This document shows, piece after piece, positions 34,405-34,774 of a DNA stretch of 34,774 nucleotides (its first letter is position 1; each line of letters begins with the position of its first letter). The position numbers and the translations under genes are program-made. The DNA lies in the NCBI GenBank assembly GCA_024401025.1, contig JAKSLV010000015.1, positions 1-34,774 on the forward strand, written 5' to 3'. This stretch comes from Bacteroidales bacterium (GTDB lineage: Bacteria > Bacteroidota > Bacteroidia > Bacteroidales > UBA3824). The notes under the pieces are model-generated. The model searched no databases. It had not been told where the DNA came from and worked only from the letters and a program-made list of their open reading frames with translations.

Positions 34405-34500
34405 AAGTTTAAAGAGTAAAGTTTAAAGAGTAAAGTTTAAAGAGTAAAGAGTAGAGATTAGAGATTAGAGATCAAAAATCAAAAATCAAAAATCAAAAAT
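34405..34500 (+). repeat. 96-base tract with strict 7-base periodicity
   Basis: Starting right after the CHAT stop codon, the whole spacer can be cut into 7-mers: AAGTTTA and AAGAGTA alternating three times, another AAGAGTA, GAGATTA twice, GAGATCA, then AAAATCA three times and a final AAAAT. Each group differs from the previous one by small steps, as in slippage with gradual drift. It ends 3 bases before the rhomboid ATG. Confidence 0.85.
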
Positions 34501-34503
34501 ATT

Positions 34504-34774
34504 ATGAAGAACGCATTATTTGTATCAGTCATTATCGTGGTGCTGATGTGGCTGAGTTTTCTTACCGACTTTGTATTGCCGGGTGAGTTTGCCCACGTGG
34601 GCATTCTGCCAAGGGAGATCAGCGGACTCAAGGGCATCCTGCTGGCGCCGTTTATCCATGGCGACCTTGGACACATCACTTCCAATACGGGTGCCATCTT
34701 TGTACTTACCCTTGTGCTGTTCTGGATGTACGACAAGATTTCGTGGAGAATCTGGATTCTGTCGATGCTGATGG
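34504..34774 (+). CDS. Rhomboid-family intramembrane protease, 3'-truncated by window edge
   Basis: The first 90 residues of a membrane protein. Helix 1 lies at about 5-26 (LFVSVIIVVLMWLSFLTDFV). Helix 2 begins with the rhomboid hallmark HxxxxHxxxN in PFIHGDLGHITSNTGAIF (His52, His57, Asn61), which contributes to the oxyanion region. The catalytic GxSG serine and second histidine would lie beyond the window end and cannot be checked, so activity is not shown. The ATG at 34504 follows the heptamer tract directly. Adjacent to the CHAT peptidase gene on the same strand. Confidence 0.85.
   Translation, partial: MKNALFVSVIIVVLMWLSFLTDFVLPGEFAHVGILPREISGLKGILLAPFIHGDLGHITSNTGAIFVLTLVLFWMYDKISWRIWILSMLM

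Noticed and set aside
34405-34500. CRISPR-like repeat array
   Set aside because: Units are 7 bases with no spacers, so it is a simple-sequence tract and not a CRISPR array. No cas genes are nearby.
1-34774. tRNA, rRNA, insertion sequences, phage genes or attachment sites
   Set aside because: None was recognised on either strand. Intergenic spaces are mostly short, and no transposase or integrase motifs were seen.

Overview
The window reads as a chromosomal segment of a Bacteroidota bacterium, most likely of the order Bacteroidales. Three things point there. The ribosomal proteins are of the zinc-poor Bacteroidota type. Most promoters that can be recognised fit the Bacteroidota sigma factor pattern (TTTG, 19-20 bases, TAnnTTTG) rather than -35/-10 boxes. 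The accessory genes (TamL-like Omp85 lipoprotein, TPR-SpoIIE lipoprotein, CHAT-TPR protein, HEAT-fused nucleotide-transporter-like protein) are typical of that phylum. The species cannot be named from the sequence.

Positions 1-8610 hold the distal S10/spc/alpha ribosomal region on the + strand: rplE (5' end cut by the window), rpsN, rpsH, rplF, rplR, rpsE, rpmD, rplO, secY, then a 346-base spacer, infA, rpmJ, rpsM, rpsK, rpsD, rpoA and rplQ. New promoters sit before infA and before rpsM, a hairpin sits between rpsD and rpoA, and a strong intrinsic terminator follows rplQ. The map gene that I would expect between secY and infA is not there.

Positions 8710-16645 hold a TPR/SpoIIE-phosphatase lipoprotein (+), a translationally coupled minus-strand trio (TrmH/SpoU rRNA methyltransferase, PAP2 phosphatase, YdjM-like membrane protein), a divergent TamL-like outer-membrane lipoprotein (+) and rsmA/ksgA (+). 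Two convergent gene pairs overlap tail to tail by 4 bases.

Positions 16642-24110 hold a secreted double-CAP-domain protein (-) divergent from an operon of three tandem methyl-accepting chemotaxis proteins (+). The second and third receptors end in a CheR-docking-type pentapeptide (EYETF, EYDSF) but have lost the usual EE pair in the first methylation helix. The first receptor has the EE pair and no pentapeptide. No che genes are in the window, so the kinase, adaptor and methyltransferase must be encoded elsewhere.

Positions 24155-24865 hold a stand-alone gene with its own promoter and a leader of about 250 bases. It encodes a small, very acidic exported protein built from five copies of an LE[D/A]WMF repeat. 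This is the least explained gene in the window and the best candidate for something new.

Positions 25094-34774 hold a HEAT/cyclophilin-like lipoprotein and a fumarylacetoacetate-hydrolase-family enzyme (both -), then a 1099-residue nucleotide-transporter-like protein fused to HEAT repeats and a cNMP-binding-like domain, an exported TPR-CHAT caspase-like protein, a 96-base heptamer-periodic tract and the start of a rhomboid-family protease (cut by the window end), all +.
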